A stretch of 11,184 nt of DNA from Trueperaceae bacterium (GTDB lineage Bacteria; Deinococcota; Deinococci; Deinococcales; Trueperaceae), in NCBI GenBank assembly GCA_007122815.1, contig SKSV01000329.1, forward strand, positions 1-11,184, written 5' to 3'. The position numbers were made by a program, and so were the translations under genes. A model generated the notes under the pieces. That model made no database searches and was not told the origin of the DNA. It saw nothing but the letters and a program-made list of their open reading frames with translations. The first letter of the stretch is position 1. The number at the start of each line of letters is the position of its first letter. Shown piece by piece: positions 1 through 6,490 of this stretch.

Positions 1-553
1 CGCCGTCGCGCACGCCTGCCGGGACCGTGACGTCCAGCGAGGCGTCACCCACCCTGAGCTTCTTGACGCCTCCGTGGAAGGCCTCCTCCAACGAGAGCTC
101 CAGACCCGCTTCCACCCGCCGTGGCGGTCGTGGCGCGGTCTGGGCTCGGGGACCACCTCGGGTCGTGAAGCGCACCGTTCGGCCTCCGGTACCTCCGAAG
201 CCCTCGGTTGCGAAGCCTCCGCTGGAGTAACCGCCGAAGCCGCCACCGAAGAGGCTCCTGAAGAAGTCGCTGAAGCCCTCGGCCTCCTCGGTGTCGAAAC
301 CCTGGAAGCCCCCGGTGAAGGGGGGCGGACCGGACGCGTTGCCGTACTGGTCGTATACGCGGCGCTTCTCGGGGTCGCTCAAGACCGTGTAGGCCTCGTT
401 GACCTCCTTGAAGCGCTCCTCAGCTCCGGGGTCGTTCGGGTTGCGGTCGGGGTGGTGCTTAGCTGCGAGCTTGCGGAAGGCGCTGCGCACATCGCGTTCG
501 CTGGCGTCGCGGGGCACGCCCAGGATCTCGTAGTAGTCCTTGTAGCTCGCCAC
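1..553 (-). CDS. dnaJ: DnaJ/CbpA-type co-chaperone lacking zinc finger (3' end outside window)
   Basis: Hsp40 co-chaperone that stimulates DnaK ATPase and delivers unfolded clients. Reading the minus strand from 553 gives an intact J domain (about residues 4-69) with the HPD motif at residues 34-36 (KHHPDRN), a Gly/Phe-rich region (about 70-125) and the start of the C-terminal substrate-binding domain (about 147 onward). The C-terminal domain runs from [14 protein letters not shown] straight into [12 protein letters not shown], with no CxxCxGxG repeats where a type I DnaJ has its zinc finger. It is therefore CbpA-like (type II), as known for Thermus DnaJ. The start is GTG at 553: an in-frame TAG lies directly before it, and a GAGGTG Shine-Dalgarno overlaps the grpE stop. 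The gap to grpE is 15 bp, so the two are in one operon. The gene is cut by the window edge after 184 codons. Confidence 0.93.
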   Translation of the reverse strand, partial: MASYKDYYEILGVPRDASERDVRSAFRKLAAKHHPDRNPNDPGAEERFKEVNEAYTVLSDPEKRRVYDQYGNASGPPPFTGGFQGFDTEEAEGFSDFFRSLFGGGFGGYSSGGFATEGFGGTGGRTVRFTTRGGPRAQTAPRPPRRVEAGLELSLEEAFHGGVKKLRVGDASLDVTVPAGVRDG

Positions 554-568
554 CTAGGTTCCCCCACC

Positions 569-1159
569 TCACTCCGGTTCGACGACTACCACCCGCGCGG
601 GCCGCACGAGACGCTCACCGCGCAAGAACCCTGCCTCGAACACCTCCGCGATGGCGCCGGCCTGGCGTCCGCCTTGCGCTGGGACCACGGCAATGGCCTC
701 GTGATGAGTGGGATCGAACTCATCGCCAACCTCGCCGACCCGGTTGACACCGAGCGTCGAGAGAGATCGCTCGAGTCCGTCACGCACTCCTCTGACCCCC
801 TCCACGATGCCGCCGGCATCGGCAGCCTCGGAGGTCTCGGCCGCGCGAAGGGCCCGTCCCAGGTCGTCGTAGACCGCCAGCACCGGCAGTATGGCGGCGT
901 CCAGACCGGCCTCGCGCGCACGTTCCAACTCGGCGAGATGGCGCCTTCGGGTGTTCTCGAGGTCGGCCCGCGCGCGCAACAGCTTGTCGTGGCACGACTG
1001 GTGCTCGGCCTCGAGCGCAGCTAGACGGTCGCTGGCGGAGCGCAACTCGTGGCGCAGGATGTCGACCTCGCCGCGCTCGAACTCGTCGGTTTCGGCGTTG
1101 ACCCCGTTGGCCTCCACCTGCTCACGGTCTTGGTCCCTGTCTCTACGGTCCTCAGCCAT
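569..1159 (-). CDS. grpE: GrpE nucleotide exchange factor
   Basis: GrpE releases ADP from DnaK and acts in the cytoplasm as a dimer. The 196-residue product has the family plan: an acidic, disordered N-terminus; a long heptad coiled coil (about residues 30-85, with LAALEAEHQSCHDKLLRARA and ENTRRR); a four-helix region with ILPVLAVYDDLGRAL; and the C-terminal beta domain containing GDEFDPTHHEAI, matching the GrpE signature region around FDPxxHEA. Length is usual (about 180-200). The ATG start at 1159 is 9 bp after the dnaK stop; the Shine-Dalgarno is weak (GAGAGA), so translation may be coupled to dnaK. Identification is firm from motifs plus its place between dnaK and dnaJ. Confidence 0.96.
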   Translation of the reverse strand: MAEDRRDRDQDREQVEANGVNAETDEFERGEVDILRHELRSASDRLAALEAEHQSCHDKLLRARADLENTRRRHLAELERAREAGLDAAILPVLAVYDDLGRALRAAETSEAADAGGIVEGVRGVRDGLERSLSTLGVNRVGEVGDEFDPTHHEAIAVVPAQGGRQAGAIAEVFEAGFLRGERLVRPARVVVVEPE

Positions 1160-1168
1160 CTACGTCTC

Positions 1169-3070
1169 TCACGAGCCCGAAGGCTTGAAGTCGGCGTCGA
1201 TCACGTCGTCGTCGTCAGCTGCGGCCTGGCCCGGATCGCTCTCAGCGGCACCTGGTTCGCCGCTCTCCGTGGTCGTGGCGGCAGTGGCCTGCATGAAGGC
1301 TTGCAACGCTTGGGCGAGCTCCTGCCCCTTGGACTCGAGCTCCGCCTTGGGCGCGTTGGCATCGAGCGCTTGCTTCGCCTCGTCGAGCACCTTCTGGAGC
1401 GGCTGCTTCTGCTCGTCGGTCGCCTGCTCGGCCTCGTCGATCGCCTTCTGGCCCTGCAACCTGAGCGAGTCGAGCTGGTTGCGCGCCTCGGCACCCTCAC
1501 GGCGCACGCGGTCCTCCTCGGCGTGCCGCTCGGCGTCCTTGACCATGTTGTCGACCTCGCCCTCAGCCAGAGTAGTGGTGTTCTGGATCGTGATCGAGGC
1601 GTTCTTGCCGGTCGACTTCTCCTTCGCCGATACGTTGAGCACACCGTTCGCGTCGATGTCGTAGGTGATCTCGATCTGCGGCGCCCCGGAAGGCATGGGT
1701 GGCAGGCCTTCGAGCTTGAAGCGGCCGAGCGACTTGTTGTCCGACGCCATGCTGCGTTCGCCCTGCAGGACGTGGACCTCGACACCGGTCTGGTTGTGGT
1801 CGGCGGTGGTGAAGGTCTCCGTCTTGCGCACGGGCACCGTGGTGTTGCGCTCGATCAGGCGCGTGAACACACCGCCCTTGGTCTCGACACCCAACGACAA
1901 CGGAGTGACGTCGAGAAGGACGATGTCGTCGACCTCGCCCGTCAGCACGCCAGCCTGGATGGCGGCGCCGATGGCGACCACCTCGTCGGGGTTGACGGTC
2001 TGGTTCGGTTCCTTGCCGAGAAGCTCCTTCACCAGCTTCTTCACGGCCGGCACACGGGTGCTGCCGCCCACGAGGATGATCTCGTCGATCTTGTCCTTGC
2101 CGAGCTTGGCGTCCGCGAGCGCCTGCTCCACGGGCCCGCGCACGCGCTGGAGCAACTTGGCGATGAGCTCCTCGAACTTCGAGCGCGTCAGCTTCTTCTC
2201 GAGGTAGAGAGGCGCGTTGGATGCCGGATCCATGGCGATGAACGGCAGGCTGATGGTGGTCTCGGGAAGGCCGGAGAGCTCGACCTTCGCCTTCTCGGAT
2301 GCTTCGATCAGGCGCTGCAGGGCCTGCCTGTCCTTGCGCAGGTCGACGTCGTACTCAGCCTTGAACTCGTCGGCCAGCCAGTTGACGATGGCGTAATCGA
2401 AGTCGGAGCCCCCCAGGTGGGTGTCACCGGAGGTGCTGCGGACCTCGAACACGCCGTCACCGACCTCGAGGATCGAGACGTCGAAGGTTCCCCCCCCGAG
2501 GTCGAAGACGAGCACCGTCTCGCTGCCCTTCTTGTCGAGTCCGTACGCGAGCGCCGCGGCGGTCGGCTCGTTCACGATGCGGAGCACTTCGAGTCCGGCG
2601 ATCTTGCCGGCGTTCTGGGTGGCCTCTCGCTGCGAGTTGTTGAAGTAGGCGGGCACGGTGATCACCGCCTTGGTGATCTTCTGCCCTAGTTGCTCGCTGG
2701 CGTCGTTGACGAGCTTGCGCATCACCATCGCCGAGATCGCCTCGGGCGTGTGCTTCTCACCGCCAACCACGAAACGCACCCCACCGTCGTCGCCGCGGGC
2801 CACCTCGTAGGGGGCACGCTCGGCTTCGTGCTGGACCTCTTCCCAGGTGCGTCCGATGAACCTCTTGGCCTCCGAGATGGTGCCCTTGGGGTTCAGCACC
2901 GCCTGGCGCTTGGCGACTTGACCGACGAGTCGCTGGTCGTCCTTGAAGCCGACCACGGAGGGGGTGGTGCGGTTGCCTTCCGAGTTGACCAGGACTACAC
3001 CCTCGCCACCCTCCATGATGGAGATGACGCTGTTGGTGGTTCCCAGATCGATACCGACAGCCTTGGCCAT
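1169..3070 (-). CDS. dnaK: Molecular chaperone DnaK (Hsp70)
   Basis: ATP-dependent Hsp70 chaperone, 633 residues, full length for the family. Visible in order: the ATPase domain opening [14 protein letters not shown] (phosphate loop 1), the [17 protein letters not shown] signature, [14 protein letters not shown] (phosphate 2), and [13 protein letters not shown] (adenosine site); the interdomain linker [16 protein letters not shown]; the substrate-binding beta domain with [22 protein letters not shown]; the helical lid; and an acidic, disordered tail ending in [13 protein letters not shown], like the usual DVVDADF tail. The frame stays open upstream to 3205, but the ATG at 3070 is the true start: it gives the canonical [11 protein letters not shown]-terminus and has a GAGGAG Shine-Dalgarno 8 nt upstream. 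First gene of dnaK-grpE-dnaJ. No HrcA gene and no CIRCE element (TTAGCACTC-N9-GAGTGCTAA) is visible. Confidence 0.98.
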   Translation of the reverse strand: MAKAVGIDLGTTNSVISIMEGGEGVVLVNSEGNRTTPSVVGFKDDQRLVGQVAKRQAVLNPKGTISEAKRFIGRTWEEVQHEAERAPYEVARGDDGGVRFVVGGEKHTPEAISAMVMRKLVNDASEQLGQKITKAVITVPAYFNNSQREATQNAGKIAGLEVLRIVNEPTAAALAYGLDKKGSETVLVFDLGGGTFDVSILEVGDGVFEVRSTSGDTHLGGSDFDYAIVNWLADEFKAEYDVDLRKDRQALQRLIEASEKAKVELSGLPETTISLPFIAMDPASNAPLYLEKKLTRSKFEELIAKLLQRVRGPVEQALADAKLGKDKIDEIILVGGSTRVPAVKKLVKELLGKEPNQTVNPDEVVAIGAAIQAGVLTGEVDDIVLLDVTPLSLGVETKGGVFTRLIERNTTVPVRKTETFTTADHNQTGVEVHVLQGERSMASDNKSLGRFKLEGLPPMPSGAPQIEITYDIDANGVLNVSAKEKSTGKNASITIQNTTTLAEGEVDNMVKDAERHAEEDRVRREGAEARNQLDSLRLQGQKAIDEAEQATDEQKQPLQKVLDEAKQALDANAPKAELESKGQELAQALQAFMQATAATTTESGEPGAAESDPGQAAADDDDVIDADFKPSGS

Positions 3071-3142
3071 TCTCGAACTCCTCACGTGACACCGCGGCGG
3101 ACTCGCTGGCCGGCACGCGGGTAGGATGAACGTAGCGAGCGC

Positions 3143-3170
3143 GCGCAAGCGACCTGATACGGTCGTGCGC
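3143..3170 (-). other. Stem-loop in the dnaK 5' leader
   Basis: In the predicted dnaK leader, CGACC and GGTCG (3150-3154 and 3161-3165) pair around a 6-nt loop. After a small asymmetric internal loop, GCGC (3143-3146) pairs with GCGC (3167-3170). The 9-bp element begins about 13 nt after the predicted transcription start. There is no T-run after it in either direction, so it is not an intrinsic terminator. It could stabilise the mRNA or act in leader control; function unknown. Confidence 0.4.
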
Positions 3171-3186
3171 ACGTCCTGCACCAGCC

Positions 3187-3233
3187 GTGAGTCTATCAGC
3201 AACACCAGTCATTGTCAACGGATGTGAGTCTAT
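3187..3233. repeat. 10-bp direct repeat GTGAGTCTAT in the dnaK promoter
   Basis: The plus-strand sequence GTGAGTCTAT occurs at 3187-3196 and again at 3224-3233, 37 bp apart. Each copy contains one minus-strand TAGACT -10 candidate. The repeat either reflects two tandem promoters or a regulator binding both copies. Confidence 0.6.
3190..3218 (-). promoter_or_regulatory. Sigma-A-type promoter of the dnaK operon
   Basis: On the minus strand TTGACA (3218-3213) is followed after exactly 17 bp by TAGACT (3195-3190). The -35 is a perfect consensus and the -10 matches TATAAT at 4 of 6 positions. Predicted transcription start is near 3183, giving a leader of about 113 nt before the dnaK ATG. A second, weaker match of the same geometry lies upstream: GGGACA (3255-3250), 17 bp, TAGACT (3232-3227). 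The two -10 boxes lie inside a direct repeat. Confidence 0.72.
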
Positions 3234-3243
3234 TCGTATCAAG
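3223..3243. promoter_or_regulatory. Partial HspR (HAIR)-like operator upstream of dnaK
   Basis: TGTGAGT-N7-TATCAAG on the plus strand agrees with the HspR box CTTGAGT-N7-ACTCAAG at 10 of 14 defined positions, with the right spacing. It lies just upstream of the strong dnaK promoter and over the weaker upstream -10. HspR is known to repress heat-shock genes, including dnaK, in Deinococcus radiodurans. No hspR gene is in the window, so this is a candidate only. Confidence 0.35.
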
Positions 3244-3317
3244 TTTGTGTGTCCCCAGGGTCGCTAAGCGTGACCCACGAGGCGGCGATCGGAACGGCCG
3301 CGGGAAGCGAGGACGGC

Positions 3318-3602
3318 ATGCAGTTCCTGGTGATAGCAAGAGACGGAAGCGACGCGGACGCCCCTCGGCGCAGGATGGAGGTACGCGAGCGACACCTCGA
3401 CGGCGCGCGGGCGCTGGCCGAGGCCGGCGTCCTGCAAGTCGGGGGTGCTCTCCTGGACGATGCCGGCGCGATGATCGGGTCGGCTCTCGTGGTCGAAGCA
3501 GCGGACGAGGCAGCCGCCCGCGCCCTCGTCGAAGCGGACGTCTACTACCGCGAGGGCGTCTGGCAGACTTACGAAGTGCACCCGTTCCGCCGCGCGATCT
3601 GA
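3318..3602 (+). CDS. YciI-like family protein
   Basis: Small cytoplasmic protein of 94 residues with the ferredoxin-like YciI fold, for which the biochemical role is unclear in most members. Visible family features: an N-terminal beta strand MQFLVIARDG, the conserved Arg-His region RERHLDGARAL (His26), a GVLQVGGALLDDAG strand-turn, GSALVVEA, and ADVYYREGVW, equivalent to the DPY...GV segment (Asp74 matches the family acidic residue). The frame is open from 3249, but the ATG at 3318 fits family length and starts exactly at the first strand; GCGAGGA precedes it. The gene is divergent from dnaK with 247 bp between starts, and convergent with the VTT gene (34 bp gap). Some relatives act in catabolic pathways, but nothing here points to a substrate. 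Confidence 0.85.
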   Translation: MQFLVIARDGSDADAPRRRMEVRERHLDGARALAEAGVLQVGGALLDDAGAMIGSALVVEAADEAAARALVEADVYYREGVWQTYEVHPFRRAI

Positions 3603-3636
3603 GCTCAAGGGTGGGGTAAGGAGCGCTTCGCCACCT

Positions 3637-4320
3637 TCAGCTCGTCCGCCGCCTGAGGAGTGCCGCCATCGCCAGGCTCACCACCAGAATCACCAAGGCC
3701 ACTGCCAACAGCCGGAGGTCGAGTTCCAACGCCGCGGCTTCGAAGCGGCTGCCGCGCAGCGAAGCTCCTGCCAGCGTACCGACGAGCACTCCGGGACTGC
3801 CGCCGAGGGTGGTGGCGATCAGGAACGGCAGGAGCGGCACCCGCAGCACGCCGGCGCTGGCGTTGACCAAGTCGCCCGGCAGCATCATCAGCCGCGCCGA
3901 CAGGACCGCAGAGAAGGGGTGACGCGCCAGCGCCGAGCGCCAGCCGCTCTTCGGCGGTCGCAGCGACCGCCCGCGTAACCAGCGCGCCACCCCGTACGGG
4001 ACCAACGAGGTGCTCGTGACCGCGCAGAGCGCGACGACGAAGCCCAGCGCAGGACCCAACAGGAACCCGGCCATGGCGGTGAGGACCGTCGGAGGGAGCA
4101 ACGTCACGGGGCGTAGCAGGTACGCCACGAGGAGCAGCCCCACGGCCACGCGAGGTGACTCGGCGGCGGTGACGAAGTCTGCCACCGCGCCCGGGAGGCC
4201 GTCATCGTGTCGGCTAGCCGCGACCCACGCGAGCGCGGCAAGACCCAACCAGACCGCCGCTGCCATCGCGACACCGCGCCTGCGCCGACCCTCGGCCACA
4301 ACAGCTCGTGGCGCCCCCAT
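3637..4320 (-). CDS. TVP38/TMEM64 (VTT-domain) integral membrane protein
   Basis: A 227-residue membrane protein of the DedA/VTT superfamily, a group of small transporters or scramblase-like proteins whose bacterial substrates are mostly unknown. After a basic N-terminus (GRRRR, residues 11-15) come a membrane helix (about 19-36), a segment at 58-77, the VTT core LLPPTVLTAMAGFLLGP with the following hydrophobic stretch to about 110, a basic loop (111-135), the conserved ARLMMLPGDLVNASAGVL re-entrant region (142-159), the helix LLPFLIATTLGGSPGVLVG, and a final helix (about 203-222) ending RRRTS. The frame extends to a GTG at 4398, but the ATG at 4320 has GGGGAGG at good spacing and fits the family length, so I prefer it. 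Divergent from the pentapeptide gene. Confidence 0.87.
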   Translation of the reverse strand: MGAPRAVVAEGRRRRGVAMAAAVWLGLAALAWVAASRHDDGLPGAVADFVTAAESPRVAVGLLLVAYLLRPVTLLPPTVLTAMAGFLLGPALGFVVALCAVTSTSLVPYGVARWLRGRSLRPPKSGWRSALARHPFSAVLSARLMMLPGDLVNASAGVLRVPLLPFLIATTLGGSPGVLVGTLAGASLRGSRFEAAALELDLRLLAVALVILVVSLAMAALLRRRTS

Positions 4321-4459
4321 CGCCAGCCTCCCCGTCACCGAGGACCCGGCCGCAGAAACCGAGCTCGCGCGCTGGCTGGCTCGCCGTGACCGGCCCACGG
4401 CCCCAGCCTACGCCTACGGCTTGCACCCGGATGCCGCCGCTCCTGCTTAGGATGTGAGG

Positions 4460-4507
4460 GTGCCGTACGTCGCCGCCACGGCCAGCGCTCGGAGCGAGCG
4501 AGCGTGA
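4460..4507 (+). other. Possible 15-codon leader ORF overlapping the pentapeptide gene start
   Basis: GTG at 4460 opens a 15-codon frame (VPYVAATASARSERA) that ends at TGA 4505-4507, sharing GTGA with the GTG start of the next gene. TAGGAT (4448-4453) lies 6 nt before this GTG, in the position of a leaderless-transcript -10. It may be a translated coupling leader or chance. Confidence 0.2.
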
Positions 4508-5103
4508 GCCGCACCGATGCACCCGCCTCAGGCCGCACCTACGCGGACGAGCGCTTCGTGGGCATCAAACTCAGCGGGCTGCTGAGTCACGCCGTCTTCC
4601 GCGACTGCATCTTCGAGGACTGCGACCTGCGGGAGCTGCGGCTTCACGACTGCGAGCTCGTCGACAGCGACTTCCTCGCCTGCGACCTCGGGCTCGTCGA
4701 CGTCCACGGCAGCAGCTTCGGCGGCGTGACGCTGGAGGCCAGCCACGTAGTCGGGGTGGTGTGGTCGCGCGCCTTGGCGAGCTCCGAGCGACGACTCGAG
4801 CTCGACTTCCAAGACAGCGTCCTGAACTTCTCCACCTTCGAGTCCCTCGACCTGCGCAAGCGTCGCTTCGAAGGCTGCACGATCCACGAAGCCTTGTTCC
4901 AGGATTGCGACCTCAGGGACGTCAGCTTCCGCCACAGCGACCTGGCAGGCACGCAGTTCCAGCGCTGCGACCTCCGAGGAGCCGACCTGCGCACGGCGCG
5001 CGAGTACTCGATCGTGGCGCGCGACAATCGCATCGAGGGGCTGAGGGCCAGCCTGCCCGAGGCGACGGGACTTCTCAGCGGCCTCGGAATCGAGCTGGAC
5101 TGA
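4504..5103 (+). CDS. Pentapeptide-repeat protein
   Basis: 199-residue protein made largely of A(D/N)LxX-type pentapeptides, which fold as a right-handed quadrilateral beta helix. Repeats are visible at about residues 30-75 (FRDCIFEDCDLRELRLHDCEL, VDSDFLACDL, VDVHGSSFGG) and 106-165 (LNFSTFESLDLRKRRFEGCT, LFQDCDLRDVSFRHSDL, FQRCDLRGADL). They are interrupted at about 80-104 by a non-repeat segment. The C-terminus (REYSIVARDNRIEGLRASLP...GLLSGLGIELD) matches the conserved tail of a widespread family of about 200 residues of unknown role. Qnr/MfpA relatives mimic DNA and protect gyrase, but that function cannot be assigned here. Start GTG 4504 follows GGAG at 4491-4494; the frame is closed just upstream. 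No signal peptide, so cytoplasmic. Its last 29 bp overlap the convergent guaD. Confidence 0.9.
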   Translation: MSRTDAPASGRTYADERFVGIKLSGLLSHAVFRDCIFEDCDLRELRLHDCELVDSDFLACDLGLVDVHGSSFGGVTLEASHVVGVVWSRALASSERRLELDFQDSVLNFSTFESLDLRKRRFEGCTIHEALFQDCDLRDVSFRHSDLAGTQFQRCDLRGADLRTAREYSIVARDNRIEGLRASLPEATGLLSGLGIELD

Positions 5104-6490
5104 CGCGGCGGTGGACCACCCGTCCCTGCACCCACGTCTCGGACACGGCGTCCTCCCGCCCTAACATCAAGCATGCTGCCAACGCCTCCGCCGGGCCGTC
5201 GGCATGGCTTAGGACGTTCTCCAAGGTGCTGCCGTCAGGCGCCCGGAGGAGTACCAGGTCGGCGGCGCGTCCCGGGCTCAGGTCGCCGACTAGTCCACCG
5301 AGCCCGATCACCTCGGCGCCGGCGCGCGTGATCAACCACAGCAGGTGAGCTGGACCCAGCGGCTCTCCGGACTCTCCCAGGGCCGCCTGGGTCGAGTAGG
5401 CGTGCAGCGCCTCGTTGAGCATGGAGAGGCTCGTTCCTGCCCCGACGTCGCTCCCCAGCGAGAACGGCACTCCGGCGCGGAGGTGGCGCCGCATGGAGAA
5501 GGAGCCGGACCCCAAGGAGGCGTTGCTCGAAGGGCAGTGGGCCACCGCAGCGCCTGCCGCGGTGAGCCTGCTCAACTCGTCGTCCGTCGGGTGGACGTCG
5601 TGAGCGAACACCGAAGCTTCCCTGACGAGCCCGTGGCGCTCGTAGACCGCCAAGTAGTCACGGTCCGCCGGGTAGGAGGCGCGCACGCCAGCGATCTCGG
5701 CCTCGCTCTCGTTAAGGTGGCTCGTGACGAGCAGCTCGGGCCGCTCGCTCGCCAGCGCGCCGCACGCCGCCAGCATCTCGTCTGAGCAGGAGAGGGCGAA
5801 GCGCGGCGTGACCGCGTAGCGCAACCGTGCCTTCCCGTGCCAGCGCTCGGCGAGCTCAGCGGACTCCCGGTACGCCCTCTCGGGGGTGCTGCGAAGCACC
5901 TCGGGAACCAGCCGATCGGACAGCACCAGCCCGCCGCAGAGGCGCAGACCGGACTCCGCCGCCGCCGCGAAGAAGGCCTGCATAGCCGCGGGGAAGTGTG
6001 CTCCGAACACCAACGCTGAGGTGGTGCCGTTGGCGGCCAACAGCCGCACGAAGGCGCGCGCCTCGCGCTCGGCCAGGGGCTCGTCGGCGAAGGCCGCCTC
6101 GTGGGGAAGGGCCCGCTCGGCCAACCACCTGAGGAGCGGCAGACCCAACCCCGCCATCACGCCAACCTGCGGGTAGTGCACGTGAGCGTCCACCAGGCCC
6201 GGGATCGCCATGGCATCGCGCGCGTCGATCACCGCCAGCCCCGGGTTTCGCTCGAGTACCGTTGAAGCGTCACCGACGTCGCGCACGAAGCCGGCGCCGT
6301 CGATCACCAGCGCGCCGTCGTCCCAGCTCTCGAGCGCGTCCGGGCCTACCTCGAAGGGGTTCCGTGGAACGTGCAGCAAGCGCGTCCGCAAGACGCGCGC
6401 CGCGCTAGGAGGCGAGGCGTCGGTTGGGCCTAGAGACGCAGCGTCGCCCAAGCCTTGCGGCCCACCGGCGTCAGGCTCGCCGTCTCTCAC
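5075..6490 (-). CDS. guaD: Guanine deaminase (amidohydrolase superfamily)
   Basis: Zinc enzyme that deaminates guanine to xanthine and ammonia. The 471-residue product shows the amidohydrolase metal site: PGLVDAHVHYPQ (His103, His105; the YPQ ending is typical of guanine deaminases), TSHLNESEAE (His258 and Glu261), FAHDVHPTDDEL (His297), HCPSSNASLGSGSF (318-331, the guanine-deaminase substrate-binding loop) and LGSDVGAGTS (Asp348). The C-terminal composite-domain strands are at about 405-465. The start is GTG 6490, sharing GTGA with the TGA stop of ade, which implies translational coupling. The first 33 residues (Gly/Pro/Asp-rich) have no family counterpart, so a TTG at 6391 is a possible alternative, though it lacks a Shine-Dalgarno. 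The 3' end overlaps the pentapeptide gene. Confidence 0.92.
   Translation of the reverse strand: MRDGEPDAGGPQGLGDAASLGPTDASPPSAARVLRTRLLHVPRNPFEVGPDALESWDDGALVIDGAGFVRDVGDASTVLERNPGLAVIDARDAMAIPGLVDAHVHYPQVGVMAGLGLPLLRWLAERALPHEAAFADEPLAEREARAFVRLLAANGTTSALVFGAHFPAAMQAFFAAAAESGLRLCGGLVLSDRLVPEVLRSTPERAYRESAELAERWHGKARLRYAVTPRFALSCSDEMLAACGALASERPELLVTSHLNESEAEIAGVRASYPADRDYLAVYERHGLVREASVFAHDVHPTDDELSRLTAAGAAVAHCPSSNASLGSGSFSMRRHLRAGVPFSLGSDVGAGTSLSMLNEALHAYSTQAALGESGEPLGPAHLLWLITRAGAEVIGLGGLVGDLSPGRAADLVLLRAPDGSTLENVLSHADGPAEALAACLMLGREDAVSETWVQGRVVHRRVSPARFRGR

Noticed and set aside
74..1024. Plus-strand open frame opposite dnaJ and grpE
   Set aside because: It crosses two well-identified minus-strand genes and shows no conserved motif.
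1049..2689. Long plus-strand open frame (546 codons) opposite dnaK
   Set aside because: It is an antisense shadow of high-GC codon use in dnaK; such frames opposite Hsp70 genes are a known artefact, and the product has no recognisable domain or ribosome binding site.
3071..3205. A 45-codon N-terminal extension of dnaK
   Set aside because: The strong promoter and its -10 fall inside it, and the canonical DnaK N-terminus with a good Shine-Dalgarno begins at 3070.
3212..3242. Divergent plus-strand promoter TTGTCA-N19-TATCAA for the YciI-like gene
   Set aside because: The spacing is long and the -10 match poor; it mainly reflects the reverse complement of the dnaK -35.
3603..3636. Terminator between the YciI-like and VTT genes
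   Set aside because: The possible pairing of AAGGGTGG with CCACCTT needs a bulge, has a long loop and has no T-run.
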